Below are positions 14,501 through 26,662 of a DNA stretch of 64,000 bases, piece after piece. A program made the translations under genes and the position numbers. This DNA is from Gadus chalcogrammus (Eukaryota > Chordata > Actinopteri > Gadiformes > Gadidae). Each line of letters starts with the position of its first letter. Positions within the stretch are counted from its first letter, which is position 1. Below the pieces are notes generated by a model that had not been told where the DNA came from, ran no database searches, and saw only the letters and a list, made by a program, of their open reading frames with translations. The DNA is taken from NCBI RefSeq assembly GCF_026213295.1, contig NC_079427.1, positions 32,842,670-32,906,669 on the forward strand, given 5' to 3'.

Positions 14501-16297
14501 CGCTCCACTGTAACTGTGAGCTGCTGTGGTTGCGGAGGCTGACCCGCGAGGACGACCTGGAGACCTGCGCCTCCCCCGACGACCTCAGCGCCAAGTACTT
14601 CTGGACCATCCCCGAGGAGGTGAGCCCCTCATCCCCGCTTTCAGATGGAGAACGAAAATGGGAAAATTACAAAAATAAAATTAATCTCTACTAATCTCTA
14701 CTGCACAAACGCAACTCTTTCTACACATTCCCTGATTGAAAAGGAGCAGGGAGAAGGAGAATCTCATTTTGCCTGCCCCTTACTCAGAACAATTACAATT
14801 AGGGCATTTAGCAGACGCTTTTATCAAAAGCGACTTTTTTTCGACTGACATAAAACAGATGAAGGTCATGACTAAGCAAGAAATAGTTAGAAATAAATAG
14901 TGAGAAAAAATCGGATCAGTGAAATCATCTCAACTATTTACATCACTGCGAAAATGCAGCATTTTCCAAAAAGAATGGCGAAATAGACCGATAGACTCAA
15001 CCCTGAACCTCATATAGCCAGTGAACACAAGTGTAAGCTCTGTACTTCCAACAAAATATCCTCTGTGTTAAGAGGAATCAATTATAAAAACAATTAAATA
15101 AAATAGGGAAGCAAAGGTAGTTTGCAGGAATAATGGTAATATGTCCATCCATGTTTTGGAGATGTTAGTTTTTTAGGTTGTTTTCCTGTTCCATAACTCA
15201 AAATAGATCATACATTTTTTAGAGAACGTTTGGTATCCAAGACAAAAACCAAACAATCAGGGACAATCAGGGAGTGCTTTTGCAAGTACTAGGGACCTTT
15301 TGAGGGGTAAAATAATGTACCCATAACTCAATTAAGACCCTGGTTCCTGCTATGAAAATGCAATATTGGTTCCCACTGTGTGTCAAATTCTACTGTCTTG
15401 AAGGAATTTGAAATAAACATTTAGATTCTTTGCTCTTTTCAAACATCAAAAGGAGTTCATCTGTGACCCACCGGTGCTGACCCGGAAGTCGCCGCGCACG
15501 CTGGGCCTGGAGGGCCAGCCCGCCAGCCTCAAGTGCAAAGCCAACGGTGACCCCGAGCCTGAGGTTCACTGGATAAGCCCTGAGGGGAGACTTATCTCCA
15601 ACAGCTCTAGGTGAAAAACATATAATATCAGATACCAGTATGTGATTTGTTCAATTTGTAGGCCATTTGCACCACTAAGTGGAAAGTTGTCACACCACAC
15701 CACAAAAAGGGTTAAATATATATTGAATAAACATAGAATATATATACATACATACAAATATATATATATAAATATATATATATACAAATATATATATATA
15801 TACATACAAATATATATATATAAATATATATATATACACAGCATATATTCTACATAATATTTTGGTCATTTCAGAAAGTCAGAAGCTGATAATTCCTAAC
15901 ACACTTGTGTGTTTAGGACCATGGTGTATCCCAACGGAAGCCTGGACATAAACGTGACGGCCCTGAAGGATTCTGGGAACTTTACGTGCATTGCATCCAA
16001 CGCGGCGGGCGAGTCCACGGGGCGCGTGGAGCTGGTGGTCACCGCCATGCCGCATTTAGCCAACAGCACCAGCCGCAGCAGAGACCCCTCGGCCGAGCCC
16101 GCCCCCTCAGACATTCTCATCTCCTCCAAGGCCGTGCTGCCAGGCAACGACAGCCGGGGGGCCGAGCGAAGGGTCTCTCTGGTGGAGCTGACGGGGAACT
16201 CGGCTCTGGTCCGCTGGAACAGCCAGAGCCTCACGTCGGGCGTGAGGATGTTCCAGGTCCAGTACAACAGCTCCGGGGACGACACGCTGGTGTACAG
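8377..16297 (+). CDS. lrfn1: lrfn1-like gene (LRR, Ig and FN3 synaptic adhesion protein), 5' six coding exons; 3' part outside window
   Basis: Six exons splice at GT-AG sites with matching phases into 460 full codons plus a split Arg. LRFN/SALM proteins are single-pass postsynaptic adhesion molecules that bind presynaptic partners such as LAR-type phosphatases and organise excitatory synapses. Seen: hydrophobic signal peptide (about 1-18), LRRNT Cys cluster (20-37), about six LRRs (about 52-235), LRRCT with Cys 245, 247, 264 and 285, an Ig domain with Cys 309 and Cys 358 (DSGNFTC), several N-x-S/T sites, and the start of FN3 from about 415. The stretches [13 protein letters not shown] and [10 protein letters not shown] fit LRFN1 better than LRFN2 or LRFN5 as I remember them. 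Missing: rest of FN3, transmembrane helix, cytoplasmic tail and PDZ-binding end. No stop or frameshift in the exons, so the gene looks functional. The paralogue call is from memory and less certain than the family. Confidence 0.85.
8570..9555 (+). other. lrfn intron 1
   Basis: 986-bp GT-AG intron in phase 1, AT-rich, with no further feature recognised. Confidence 0.8.
9556..9707 (+). CDS. lrfn1: lrfn exon 2 (first LRRs)
   Basis: Acceptor AG at 9554-9555 and donor GTGAAC at 9708. Reading frame continues from phase 1 and gives 51 residues that start [13 protein letters not shown] and end in LTVIK, the first LRR units. The exon ends in phase 0. Confidence 0.88.
10004..11727. mobile_element. 1.7-kb TIR DNA element in lrfn intron 2
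   Basis: Left end CAGGGGTTGACACTAAGG and right end GTTAGTGTCAACCCCTG are inverted copies, each followed inward by CTTGCCCG-type repeats (10050-10100, 11628-11705). TATGG flanks both sides (9999-10003, 11728-11732). The TIR resembles hAT ends but the visible duplication is 5 bp, not 8, so the superfamily stays open. No transposase seen. It fills about 80% of intron 2 (9708-11837). Confidence 0.8.
11838..12091 (+). CDS. lrfn1: lrfn exon 3 (central LRRs)
   Basis: Acceptor CAG ends at 11837 and donor GTAAAG starts at 12092. Encodes about 85 residues with repeated L-x-x-L-x-L-x-x-N signatures ([30 protein letters not shown]). Enters in phase 0, leaves in phase 2. Confidence 0.88.
12949..13046 (+). 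repeat. 32-bp tandem repeat, about three copies
   Basis: TTATTGGTTCATAG.GCAGC followed by AGG.CTCC recurs at 12951, 12983 and 13015. Confidence 0.85.
13091..13697. mobile_element. Nested 0.6-kb TIR element
   Basis: Ends are inverted copies: CGTTTCCACTGCAGGGTGCG at the left and CGCACCCTGCAGTGGAAAC near the right end, with a further CGGTACGGTTCGG-like stretch inside each. No coding capacity. An older relative is at about 12627-12880, where a similar string (CACCCTTTCAG, then GGTGGAAACG-like blocks) can be read. Confidence 0.75.
14121..14185 (+). repeat. Dispersed teleost repeat (TTTGGATAAAAG.GTCTGCTAAATG)
   Basis: TGCTTTGGATAAAAGTGTCTGCTAAATG-type sequence, which I recall as very common in fish genomes, often at the end of SINE-like repeats. 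Related copies on the minus strand lie at 14788-14848 and 41738-41775 within this window. Confidence 0.6.
14376..14619 (+). CDS. lrfn1: lrfn exon 4 (last LRR and LRRCT)
   Basis: Acceptor AG at 14374-14375 restores the split Arg codon and the frame. The exon carries the last LRR ([17 protein letters not shown]) and most of the LRRCT cap ([22 protein letters not shown]), a very well conserved LRFN block. Donor GTGAGC begins at 14620; phase 0. Confidence 0.9.
14788..14848 (-). repeat. Dispersed teleost repeat, second copy
   Basis: Reverse-strand match to the 14121 copy: GCATTTAGCAGACGCTTTTA then TCAAAAGCGACTT. It lies in lrfn intron 4 (14620-15452), which is otherwise plain. Confidence 0.6.
15453..15610 (+). 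CDS. lrfn1: lrfn exon 5 (LRRCT end and first half of Ig)
   Basis: Acceptor AG at 15451-15452, preceded by a weak tract that ends in an A-rich run. Encodes EFICDPP (last LRRCT Cys) and the first Ig Cys in [13 protein letters not shown], ending in NSSR. Donor GTGAAA begins at 15611; phase 2. Confidence 0.88.
15735..15845. repeat. (TA)n/ATAC-rich repeat in lrfn intron 5
   Basis: Alternating ATATAT blocks with ACATAC and AAAT interruptions fill about a third of the 306-bp intron. Confidence 0.9.
15917..16297 (+). CDS. lrfn1: lrfn exon 6 (second half of Ig, linker, start of FN3)
   Basis: Acceptor AG at 15915-15916 and donor GTATGT at 16298. Encodes [14 protein letters not shown], the second Ig Cys in DSGNFTC, a Ser/Pro-rich glycosylatable linker, and the first FN3 strands, ending in DDTLVY plus a split Arg. 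In LRFN relatives the next residues start with MIP, and I find no such exon downstream in the window. Confidence 0.88.
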
Positions 16298-16377
16298 GTA
16301 TGTTCAAACACGTCACAATGTTCAGCTTCTTCCTGGGAGCTCACGTCTTGTCATGGGCTATTCTGTGGGCTATTCTC

Positions 16378-16411
<34 letters not shown>

Positions 16412-16473
16412 TTATTTTTTCTATGGGTGTCTTGGTATTTAAAAACACTACTGCAAGTGAATATTAAATCGCA

Positions 16474-16596
<123 letters not shown>

Positions 16597-16734
16597 TGAA
16601 TTAGCCGCAAGCAGCTGCTCTGAGGCTGTTGACAGATGATGCCAGTCGAGATAAGCCTGTCATCTGCATAAAAAACAAAACCTATGTCTAATCAGCTGGA
16701 ACGACTTCAGACAAAAAAAACACGAGTTCATGCT

Positions 16735-16747
16735 CAGAGAGAGAGAG

Positions 16748-16799
<52 letters not shown>

Positions 16800-16965
16800 A
16801 GAGAGAGAGAGACTGCGAGAGAGCGAGAGCGACTGCGAGAGAAAAATAGAGGTAGAGAAAGGGATAGAGACTGCGAGAGAGAGACTGCGAGAGAGAGAGA
16901 GAGGCTGCGAGAGAAAAATAGAGGTAGAGAAAGGGATAGAGAGGGAAAGAGACAGAGAGAAAGAG
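16735..16965. repeat. (GA)n tract with a duplicated 70-bp block
   Basis: Pure GA at about 16735-16810, then GA-rich DNA in which the phrase CTGCGAGAGAAAAATAGAGG plus TAGAGAAAGGGATAGAGA occurs twice, about 70 bp apart (near 16835 and 16906). Confidence 0.9.
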
Positions 16966-17401
16966 ATCAATTAAATGCGGTGCTTTGTGTCTCCTGAGCA
17001 AAGTGAAGGCTTTAAGAGTTACTTTAAGTCTGTTGTACATCTAGATAAGAGTGAATAACCGCATTTGAAAACTATAATTTGCTGAAACAAAATAAAGGGT
17101 CAGATTAATGCTTGATTATAACTACTAATTGATGGATATGTCTATGAATGCCATAGCCATAGAATACAGTATCGTTTTCACAGTTCCCAATTATAACAAA
17201 ATGGCAACAGGAAAAACATGTGAAATTAATTTAAAGCCGATCAAAGAGATCGTAAGACGCTAATTTGCAAACATGAATGATATCACGTTTTATACAAAGT
17301 TATTTCTGACAGGGCCGTTGGCAGTCAATACTTTAGAAGATCTGTTTGTACACATATGTCTATATACTGAATGAGGAATGAGGGTGCATGATATTCCTCT
17401 C
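16966..17401. other. Plain intron-like sequence
   Basis: AT-rich, no feature recognised. It is inside the last lrfn intron if the gene continues past the window. Confidence 0.5.
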
Positions 17402-18463
17402 TTAAAGGAGACATATTATGGCGTTTTCACAACAAGTAAACATAGTAATTGAGTTCCAGAAAACCTTTTTTTGTAGCTGTTTGCTTGATATAGCTTTTAG
17501 GAAAAATGAATCTCCCCTACCGCTATTCCCCTCTGTTTCAGTCCCTTCAGAATGCGCTGCTTCTGGTGTCTGTAGCTTTAATTCAAATGAGCTGCTCCCC
17601 ATGACCAATGAGCTGTCAGACTGAACCACAGCATGGAGGAGAAGGGATTGTTGCAGTTTACGGAATCCTGGAGCTCTTTATCTATATAATATATTATACA
17701 ACGGGGGGCCTAAATCCAGCGATCTGATGGTTCCTAACTGTTGTATAATGAGCGTATACATAACTGCTATGACGCCCGATCATTTTGTGAAAGTTAGCAT
17801 ATCACTCCGCGCCTGGAAGTAGAAACAGTTACAAAGTAAACTCCGGGAGTTAGCAAGGCGATGGAGAGACTAAAGAAAGCTTAGGCACACGGTGAGTGAA
17901 CTGCTCCATAGGATAAATTGCCGGCGAACCGCTCTAGCCGAGCCTTCTCTCGGAGGGACGCTAAAGTGTGTTGCATAGCGACCGTCGTACATTTTGAAGG
18001 CAGCCAGGAGGGACTACTTTTTTGTATTCTTTAATAAAACAGCTACTTTGACTTTCTTGGTTTCTTTTTAAATGTAGTGTGTCTATGACTTTCGTTTTGC
18101 CATAATAGTAACCGTTGTATAAAAGCAATAGCTCCCTTCAGTCCGTGGTATGTGCTCATTATACCACTGTGAAGGGGGTCGCCGGCCCTCCGCTGCGCGT
18201 CGGGGCCGGACAACGCCCCTTAACAGTGGTATAATGAGCACATACAACAGCCTGTCGTGATCTATTGCTTAAATATAACATAATATAATATAATATAATA
18301 TAATAATAACATTATATATTATTATATCTAATATCACGGCCAAAATCTATGTGCGCCTGTACAGACTTTTTTCAAAGTTTGTATGCCTGTTGGAGCACCA
18401 GAGGACCAATACAACACCCTAAATCCCAGGGTAAGTGTTGTTTTCATAATATCTCCCCTTTAA
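17402..18463. mobile_element. TTAA-flanked TIR element (Kolobok- or piggyBac-like)
   Basis: TTAA at 17402-17405 is followed by AGGAGACATATTATG; the right end reads CATAATATCTCCCCT followed by TTAA at 18460-18463. TTAA target sites are known for Kolobok and piggyBac. No transposase is seen. The interior holds another TIR-like pair (TTATACAACGG near 17693, CCGTTGTATAA near 18112) and a compact GC-rich hairpin (18123-18270). Confidence 0.7.
18123..18270. repeat. Compact palindrome / hairpin
   Basis: A perfect 22-bp inverted pair (18149-18170 and 18223-18244, TATGTGCTCATTATACCACT.. and its complement) encloses a GC-rich stem (AAGGGG with CCCCTT, CCGGCCC with GGGCCGG) and a short loop around 18189-18201. 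An outer 9-bp pair (AAGCAATAG at 18123, CTATTGCTT at 18262) extends it. Confidence 0.95.
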
Positions 18464-20608
18464 TATGTTGCTGTTGAGTTTCAGTGATAAGGCATTTGGG
18501 GTTTCCTGTATAATGACCTGGCGTGTATCAGGGTGGGAAGAGAACACTAGGTTTCACTCTCAAGAGTATTGCCTCTACAAGGTCCCACTGATCACCCCAT
18601 CAGAATCAAACCCCCAAATCTCCCTGAATACATGGGAAAGCCTTCTTTGTTCATATTCGATGAGGAAACCATATATATTGTCCTAGCCAGTAACCTTATT
18701 AACCAAAATACCTCATAATTGCGAATAACTCTGCTTTTGCACATCACTGGATCTTCACATGAATAGATTGCATACATAATTGGATTTGGTTTATTTAGTC
18801 AATTATATTATTACCCTGTGATGTATTGTTTTTTGGTTTTATAAATGTTTGTTTATTTTAGATTTTATATACATTTTTTATAGTGTTTGAACATTTTGCC
18901 TTAAATGGTATTAACCGTAGACTTGATGAAGATTGTCCACGTCCAGTCTGACTCTGTGTTGTTCCGTGAATAGGAAGGTAAAATAAATTGTCATGGAAAC
19001 AGAACAGGGAGGAATGGCTCTATTTTGAGTGGTTTCCACATTACTCTGAAAGTGTAAAATATAATTAAGAGCGAATTAATTATTTCTGGCTTTGTTCCCC
19101 TGACTCACAGCATGCTTTGAGATTCCAGAAAATGAAGGAATTGATATGTGAGATTTTAAATGAACGTAATGTGCGTGTGTGAGGTATAAATATGTCACCC
19201 AGCATTTGGTTTGAACCAATTATTTACGGGGCACCAGAAAATGATGTTCTGTTTGGCCAGGAAGTCAATTTTTAAAAAGTGAGATGATATGTTTGTTGAA
19301 GCTTTTGGAAGTTCCTGAAGAAAGGTGCCGGGGGGAAACCAGCAGGTTATTGAAGTTAGGGACAAGGGGGTAAGGGCTGTCTAGACTAATCATTACTTTA
19401 ATTAGCACCAAATTGATCACCGCACACTCTCACCCACACAAACACGGCACTGACACCCACACATGTTGTATAAGCAACGCTGATTATGTATACTTGCATT
19501 TGAGTGCACTCCCACCCAAGGTTCCGAACAATGTGGCAAGGCACTGCAGACGGACACTGAACACACCCACTCACCCAGCATTCATCATCACAACACACAG
19601 AGGAGAATAACTCCATAAATCTGCACTCTAACATAAGAACATAAACACACCGGTACACAGATGGACTCCTGGAGATCCGACTCCCACATACACAGGATGA
19701 GGTGTGTGTGTGTGTGATCTTAAATTATTCAGTCTGTTTTGAGTCAATATCCATTAGGGATTGAATGGCATAAAGAACTGGAAAGATGAGGATTAAGGAA
19801 TATTTGTTCTTTAAATTTTCCCTTTTTGTTTTAGCCAAGGAAATGCAGCATTTATAATTTATCCAGATATTATTGTAAATTATCTAAATTAAGTAATTTG
19901 ATAATTATTTTGCAATCAAACATCAATGCACATCATTAAAGCAGTATTAAAACGTGTTCCGACCACTGGAGGGCAAACATACAGCAAAGAAACATGACAA
20001 AGCCATGGAAGGAATACAAAAAAGACAGAAAACAAAGCTAATCTCCTATCATCCATGCCATTTATCTTAACCTCTTAAGTGTTCTTTTAGTGTTTAGCAC
20101 ACTACAGACACGCTGAGAACAGATTTTTAATGGAGTTCATATTTATTCTGCTTGTCCGAGGCAGTTTTAAATCAGAGCCTTCGTTAAAAAGCCCCAATAA
20201 CACCTTTCGATAGAGAATATTGAGGGAAAAGCAGTCAAAGAGGAAGTTTTGATTGGTGCAGTTTTAATGCATACGTAGGAATAGAGAAAGAGAGACATGG
20301 ATCAGTGGACCAGCAGATATTAGCTCACCCAGAATGTAAGGCATGTCCTCTAAACCTTTTAATGGCTGTTCTCTGTGATCATTGCCAAGGTTGTGTGTGT
20401 GAGCGTGTCGACACACAACCACATCTGCCTGAATCACTGATCTTTAGTGCCTTATCAGCCATCTCACCGTATTTAATCAATACCTAGTCGAGTTAATAAT
20501 AGTTATGAGTGGGTGTGAGTGAGATTTTATGTTTGTGAATGTTTATGTGTGTTTGTGTGTGTGCATATTTGTTTGTGTATCTATCTGCATGTGTGCATCT
20601 GTCAGTTT

Positions 20609-20617
<9 letters not shown>
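18464..20617. other. Non-coding, no feature of note
   Basis: AT-rich intron-like DNA with a short GT tract near 19701-19714. No coding signal. Confidence 0.5.

Positions 20618-20683
<66 letters not shown>
20618..20683. repeat. (CT)n microsatellite
   Basis: About 66 bp of pure CT after a GT-rich stretch (20510-20600). Confidence 0.97.
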
Positions 20684-20685
<2 letters not shown>

Positions 20686-21286
20686 GGGCTCCATTAACTG
20701 TGTTCAGCTTAGGAACAGATGAGACGGACGACAAGTGAATTACGTAAGAGTTGTCCTTCTAGCCCTTTAACACTACTCAGGGATTATACCGTGGAAACAT
20801 AGACATATGTCATAAAACAGTATGTCCATGTGTATTGTGTACAGGACTTTGGACAGGTATATACAGACTTGTTCAAAGAAGTTCCACAGTTGCCCACCCT
20901 GATGAGCTTCACATACATGTGTTCAGCTCCACTTATCTCCTCAAGAAAGCCTTGGTCCTGTTCAACATTATGAATGGCTAATGGCTGTCGCCAAAGCAGT
21001 GCAGGTAGCATAAAAACATCGCACCACCACATCGCTACATCGCCAAGATGTGTCCATATTACTAAGAATCTGTGTAGTGCATCTCCTAGCTCCAAGTCGG
21101 TCCTTATTGGCGCACAGTGGATAATATTATTGCATTTATGTAGCACCTTTCCAAGCAATAACAATTAGTGCCTTACATTCACATGCATGCACACATTTAA
21201 GCACACGCGCCAGCCACACTGTTAACAATAAAATGCAATAACCATCCAGCGGTTAGGCTGTGTAAATGTAACCATAGTCCATGAAG

Positions 21287-21323
<37 letters not shown>

Positions 21324-23129
21324 AGTCCGTAGGGAGAGGAGGGAGACGAGATGATGGATGTCTGCCCGCGAATGGTTTGGGCTCAGGTTGGGAGGCGGAG
21401 GAACACTGTTATCAAAGGACAAATTAACAAGGGATCGTCCGGGAAATGAATGACATTAGCTGAGATAAGGAACACGGAGCACTCTGCTCGGCTACCGTAT
21501 GCTTCTGTGAAGCCGGGCCGAACGGATGCCTGTATGGATGTGTACGGAGGGACCTCTGTGGCTCTACTATTTATTGACCAGGGTTCCACACACAAAACCT
21601 GGTCGTAAAGATTATTCCCAGGGTTGTAGGATTTACTCTGTGTTGGTTGACTGCATGCATGGCTTTTGTTTGTGTGCGTGTGTGTGTCGTCCGTTGAATG
21701 TGATCTCATGCCTTACACAGATAGTACATCTGTAGTTCAGATAGTGGATCTGTTCTGCGTCAGTGTATCCTTGCACACACCGTCTCAAACTCCCTGCGCC
21801 AGTGACACTCTTATTCTGTTGTCATGGCGGGAGCATAAAACGGAAAGCAATACTACTGCCGTGGCGTGTGTGCAATTTAACTGTTTAGAGTGGCTGTGAA
21901 TAACTGTATTGCTTGCTTTTGTACTTGTGTTTAAATGTTTTGCCCCAAAATGGGAGAGTCACACCAGAGCCACTTATCTAGAGTAAACGCACACACACAC
22001 TTTCTTACAAGTGTGTGTGTGTGCGTGTGCATGAAATTATGGACGTGCACGTGCGTGTGTGGGTGTGTGCATGAGTGTGTATAAGAGAGATTGGATGGGG
22101 ACTATTATCTCAACATTACATATAATGAGCATTTTATTCGCCCGTCGTATTCCAGACGACGGCTGTTGATATGTTAAATATATTATCCAGTGAACACACA
22201 AACCCTACTCAAGGGAGACAGGAGTAGTGAGACCCAATCCCATGGATACGACTGTATCATGTCCGCTTTCTCTCTCCTCATCAAGGGCTCTTGGCAAGTG
22301 CGTCGATAGCACAGGATCATTCGCAACCATCTGTCTGGTTGAGACTGTAGGTTACCTGGCAAAGCAGTGTACACACAGAACCACAGAAGGTATGTTCTGG
22401 GTTACTCTGAATTAGATAGATAATGAGTTTGTCTTGGCTGGCGCGTTGAGCGGTGGAGAGTGTAGATCAAACGTGTCAGCTCCTGCCAGGCCTGGCTCTT
22501 CTATTCTCTTCCACACGTGGCCATACGGCACAGTGGAGTTAGAGGGACGGATGAAGGAGGACTCCAGTGTTACAATGGCTAAACTATCATCACTATCTTT
22601 AGCAATGCATGTGCTACTGCAACAGTACACATGCAAAAGGCCCAGAAGGCCTCGCACAGATTATAGCACCCACAGACTCCTGTGCACAGCCACACACGTT
22701 AACACACATTGGACACACACATACATACACACACATAAACATTAGAGGTCGGAATGAGTTGCAATGCGCTGTGGGTGAATGTTTCAGGATCCATAAACTA
22801 ATGGCTTAAAGGACTAATGGCAACTCACGCTCATCCACACACACACACACACTCACAACCTTCGGATACACTCATACCTACACACGCACCTAATCACAAT
22901 AACACACCCACCTGTTGGATCTTTGCCAATTAACTAGAGGACATATGAGTTGGATCAGAAAGCAAGTTCAAAGACACATTTAGCGAGCTCCCTCTCTTCT
23001 CCCTCTCTGTAGTATCTCTATTCTAGCAATCTTGGTCTTCATATCTCTTCTCGCTGCATTTCCTGTTCCCTGTCTGTTCATGTTAAGTCTTGGTATGTCT
23101 ACAGAGTTCCTACTACCTTCCCCAATTTC
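20684..23129. other. Non-coding with a 35-base C run
   Basis: No gene supported. Holds dispersed-repeat-like DNA near 21120-21200, a homopolymer of 35 C at 21287-21321, and CA/GT-rich patches near 21990-22080, 22690-22740 and 22838-22900. Confidence 0.5.
21287..21321. repeat. Poly(C) run of 35
   Basis: Uninterrupted C run followed by GGAGTCC. Unusually long for a C homopolymer; the length may be affected by assembly. Confidence 0.95.
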
Positions 23130-24505
<1,376 letters not shown>

Positions 24506-24679
24506 CCTATTTCCCTAGTGTCTCCTCCCCTTACTCCCTTCCTCCATACCTTTGTTATTTCTCTCCTCATCCCTCTAGCCTTTCATTTCCCCGATGGTAG
24601 ATCCCCCTCCTATTGATTGCTTGCTGTCGGTGATTCCACCTTGGCTTTCATTATGTGAATTCATCCATACTCTCAGCCC

Positions 24680-24960
24680 TCAGTGTTACTCCCCCTCCCT
24701 GCCTCCCAACCTTCCTAGCCCTCCCTACCTCCCCACCTCCCTCTCCTCCCTGCCTCCCTACATCCCTCCCCCTCCCAGCCTCCCCCCCCCTCCCAGCTTC
24801 CCCACCCCTCCCTACCTTACTTACCCTCCCACCCTCCCTACCTCCCTCCCTTCCCCTCCAAGCCTCCCTACCTATCTTTCCCTCCCAGTCTCCCTACCTC
24901 CCTTCCCCTCCCAGCCTCCCTACCTCCCTTCTCCTCCAAGCCTCCCTACCTCCCTCCTCA
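24680..24960 (+). repeat. Pyrimidine-rich CCTCCCTACCTCC tandem repeat
   Basis: Irregular repeats of CCTCCCTACCTCCC and CCCTCCCAGC fill the interval. The 128-192-codon Pro/Ser/Leu frames are low-complexity read-through. Confidence 0.85.
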
Positions 24961-25214
24961 TTCACGTTCTCCGCCTCCTCTACTCAGTTGCATATTTGCA
25001 GAGCTCAGCGGAACTGGCGTTGGCCGGCCCCTTACCCATAATCCCCTTGTTTGGATTCCCCGCTGCTGTTTTCATCATCAGCCCCAATCGATGTTTAATT
25101 ATCCTGCAACATGCCACTGCTCTTCCAACCTCCCTGCTCCTCCCCCCACTTTTCCAACCCCTCCCCCCATAGTAAATGAAATTGGCACAAGGAAACATGT
25201 TTTGTGCTCCACCC

Positions 25215-25883
25215 TACTCATACAGTATATCAAAAATAATCGAAAAATAATCGATTCTTCGATGCATCACGATTCTCGCTAGAACGATTCTGTCTCGATG
25301 CAGATAAATTAATAATCGGAATTAAAAAAATATATACATTATTATTTATTATTTTTTTTGCCTGCTGCAACATTCTGTTCGCCAGAGAGGGATCATTTTT
25401 GTAATTTTAAAATTGGCCAATCTGATTTGTCTTGACACGATTGCGATTCAGCCTACGCATAGCATGCACGCAAACTCACAGAACTCCTTCTAATTCAAGA
25501 GCATCTTTCCTTTAATGACATAGAAAAGAAAGATTAGAAAGAAAATAAAACTGAAACCTATTTTTTGCATGCTTCCATATTGTGTTATAATGCAAGCTGC
25601 ATTGATTATTGCATTGTTCATAGAAAGTCACATTTGTGACAAATGCTTTCTCTCTTATGAAATATTAGATAGGTTAATTAATCTGTCGATGTCTTTAATG
25701 ATCATCACAAAAGTAGGAAGTGATTAGCAAACTCTGAGTAGCAAACCCAGATGTATATATATATTTTTGAAAATCACGCATGGAAATGTACATACAATTT
25801 TGCATCGATAATCGCTTCAGAATCGAATCGTTGACCTCATAATCGGAATCGAATCGTGAGGTGCCAAGAGATTCCCACTCCTA
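25215..25883 (-). mobile_element. hAT-like fragment with ATCGATT-type ends
   Basis: Right end, read on the minus strand, is TAGGAGTGGGAATCTCTTGG then CACCTCACGATTCGATTC, a pattern I recall from vertebrate hAT elements. The left side has ATAATCGATTC and CACGATTC blocks (25238-25290) but no matching end, so it is probably truncated. No coding sequence. Confidence 0.5.
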
Positions 25884-26598
25884 TAATCCACTGCACACCG
25901 TGTTTCAATTCAGACTAAACAACTTGGAGGCTTTTCTAATTTATTTTTCTCTCCAACCCGTGTTGTTCTGCGGGGGGAATTCTAGGGTACAGGTTAATAA
26001 AAAAAGCTCATGTATTATTCTCTTGTTTCAGATTGATAATGTTGTCTGCCGAGTTGAGGCTTAGTGGCTTTTTCTGTGTTCTGTGTTGAGGGGGAACGTC
26101 GGTTAACTGTATTACAATGGCGTTCAGGAGAGAACGAAAAAATCAATTGTTCCTATAAGAGCTAATCACGTTCTCTACGTAACGTTTGTTCTCTGGTTTA
26201 ATTCTGTATCGTATTCTGCAACGTTATTGACCTGGGATTGTGTGGATTCAGTGTGGAGTGTGGATTCAGACTTAAAGGGTCTTTACACCTGTCAGCCTGT
26301 TCCATCATGGAGAGAGATGGGAAAAAAATGTGATTAAAGTTACTCGCAAACTATCGATCGTATCCATGGAGATGTCATATTTATCATATGTTGATACTTT
26401 ATAGGCATGCCCATTGTCATTGAGATCCCCAGGATGTTCTTGTTTATGTGCAAGGAAAGTACAACTGTAATGATGTATGTATTATCAAGGCTTTTGATCC
26501 CTAGCATCTAATGCGATTGAGGGTTCTACACTTACATTGCACATCAATCAGTGCATAGGATCCTTAACCATCCTTTAAGAGAATCTGAACAAGCCCTC

Positions 26599-26600
<2 letters not shown>
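25884..26600. other. Non-coding, nothing recognised
   Basis: No gene, repeat or structure that I can support. Confidence 0.4.
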
Positions 26601-26652
<52 letters not shown>

Positions 26653-26662
26653 TCTCTCTCTC
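26601..26662. repeat. (CT)n microsatellite
   Basis: About 62 bp of CT with one CC interruption near 26649. Confidence 0.95.

Noticed and set aside
16684..17040. Glu/Arg-rich and Ser/Leu-rich long frames
   Set aside because: Read-through of the GA repeat on both strands.
20784..21164. 126-codon minus-strand frame
   Set aside because: No recognisable domain; it overlaps dispersed-repeat-like DNA and has no splice support.
24594..25172. 192-codon Pro/Ser/Leu-rich frame
   Set aside because: Low-complexity pyrimidine repeat with no conserved domain.
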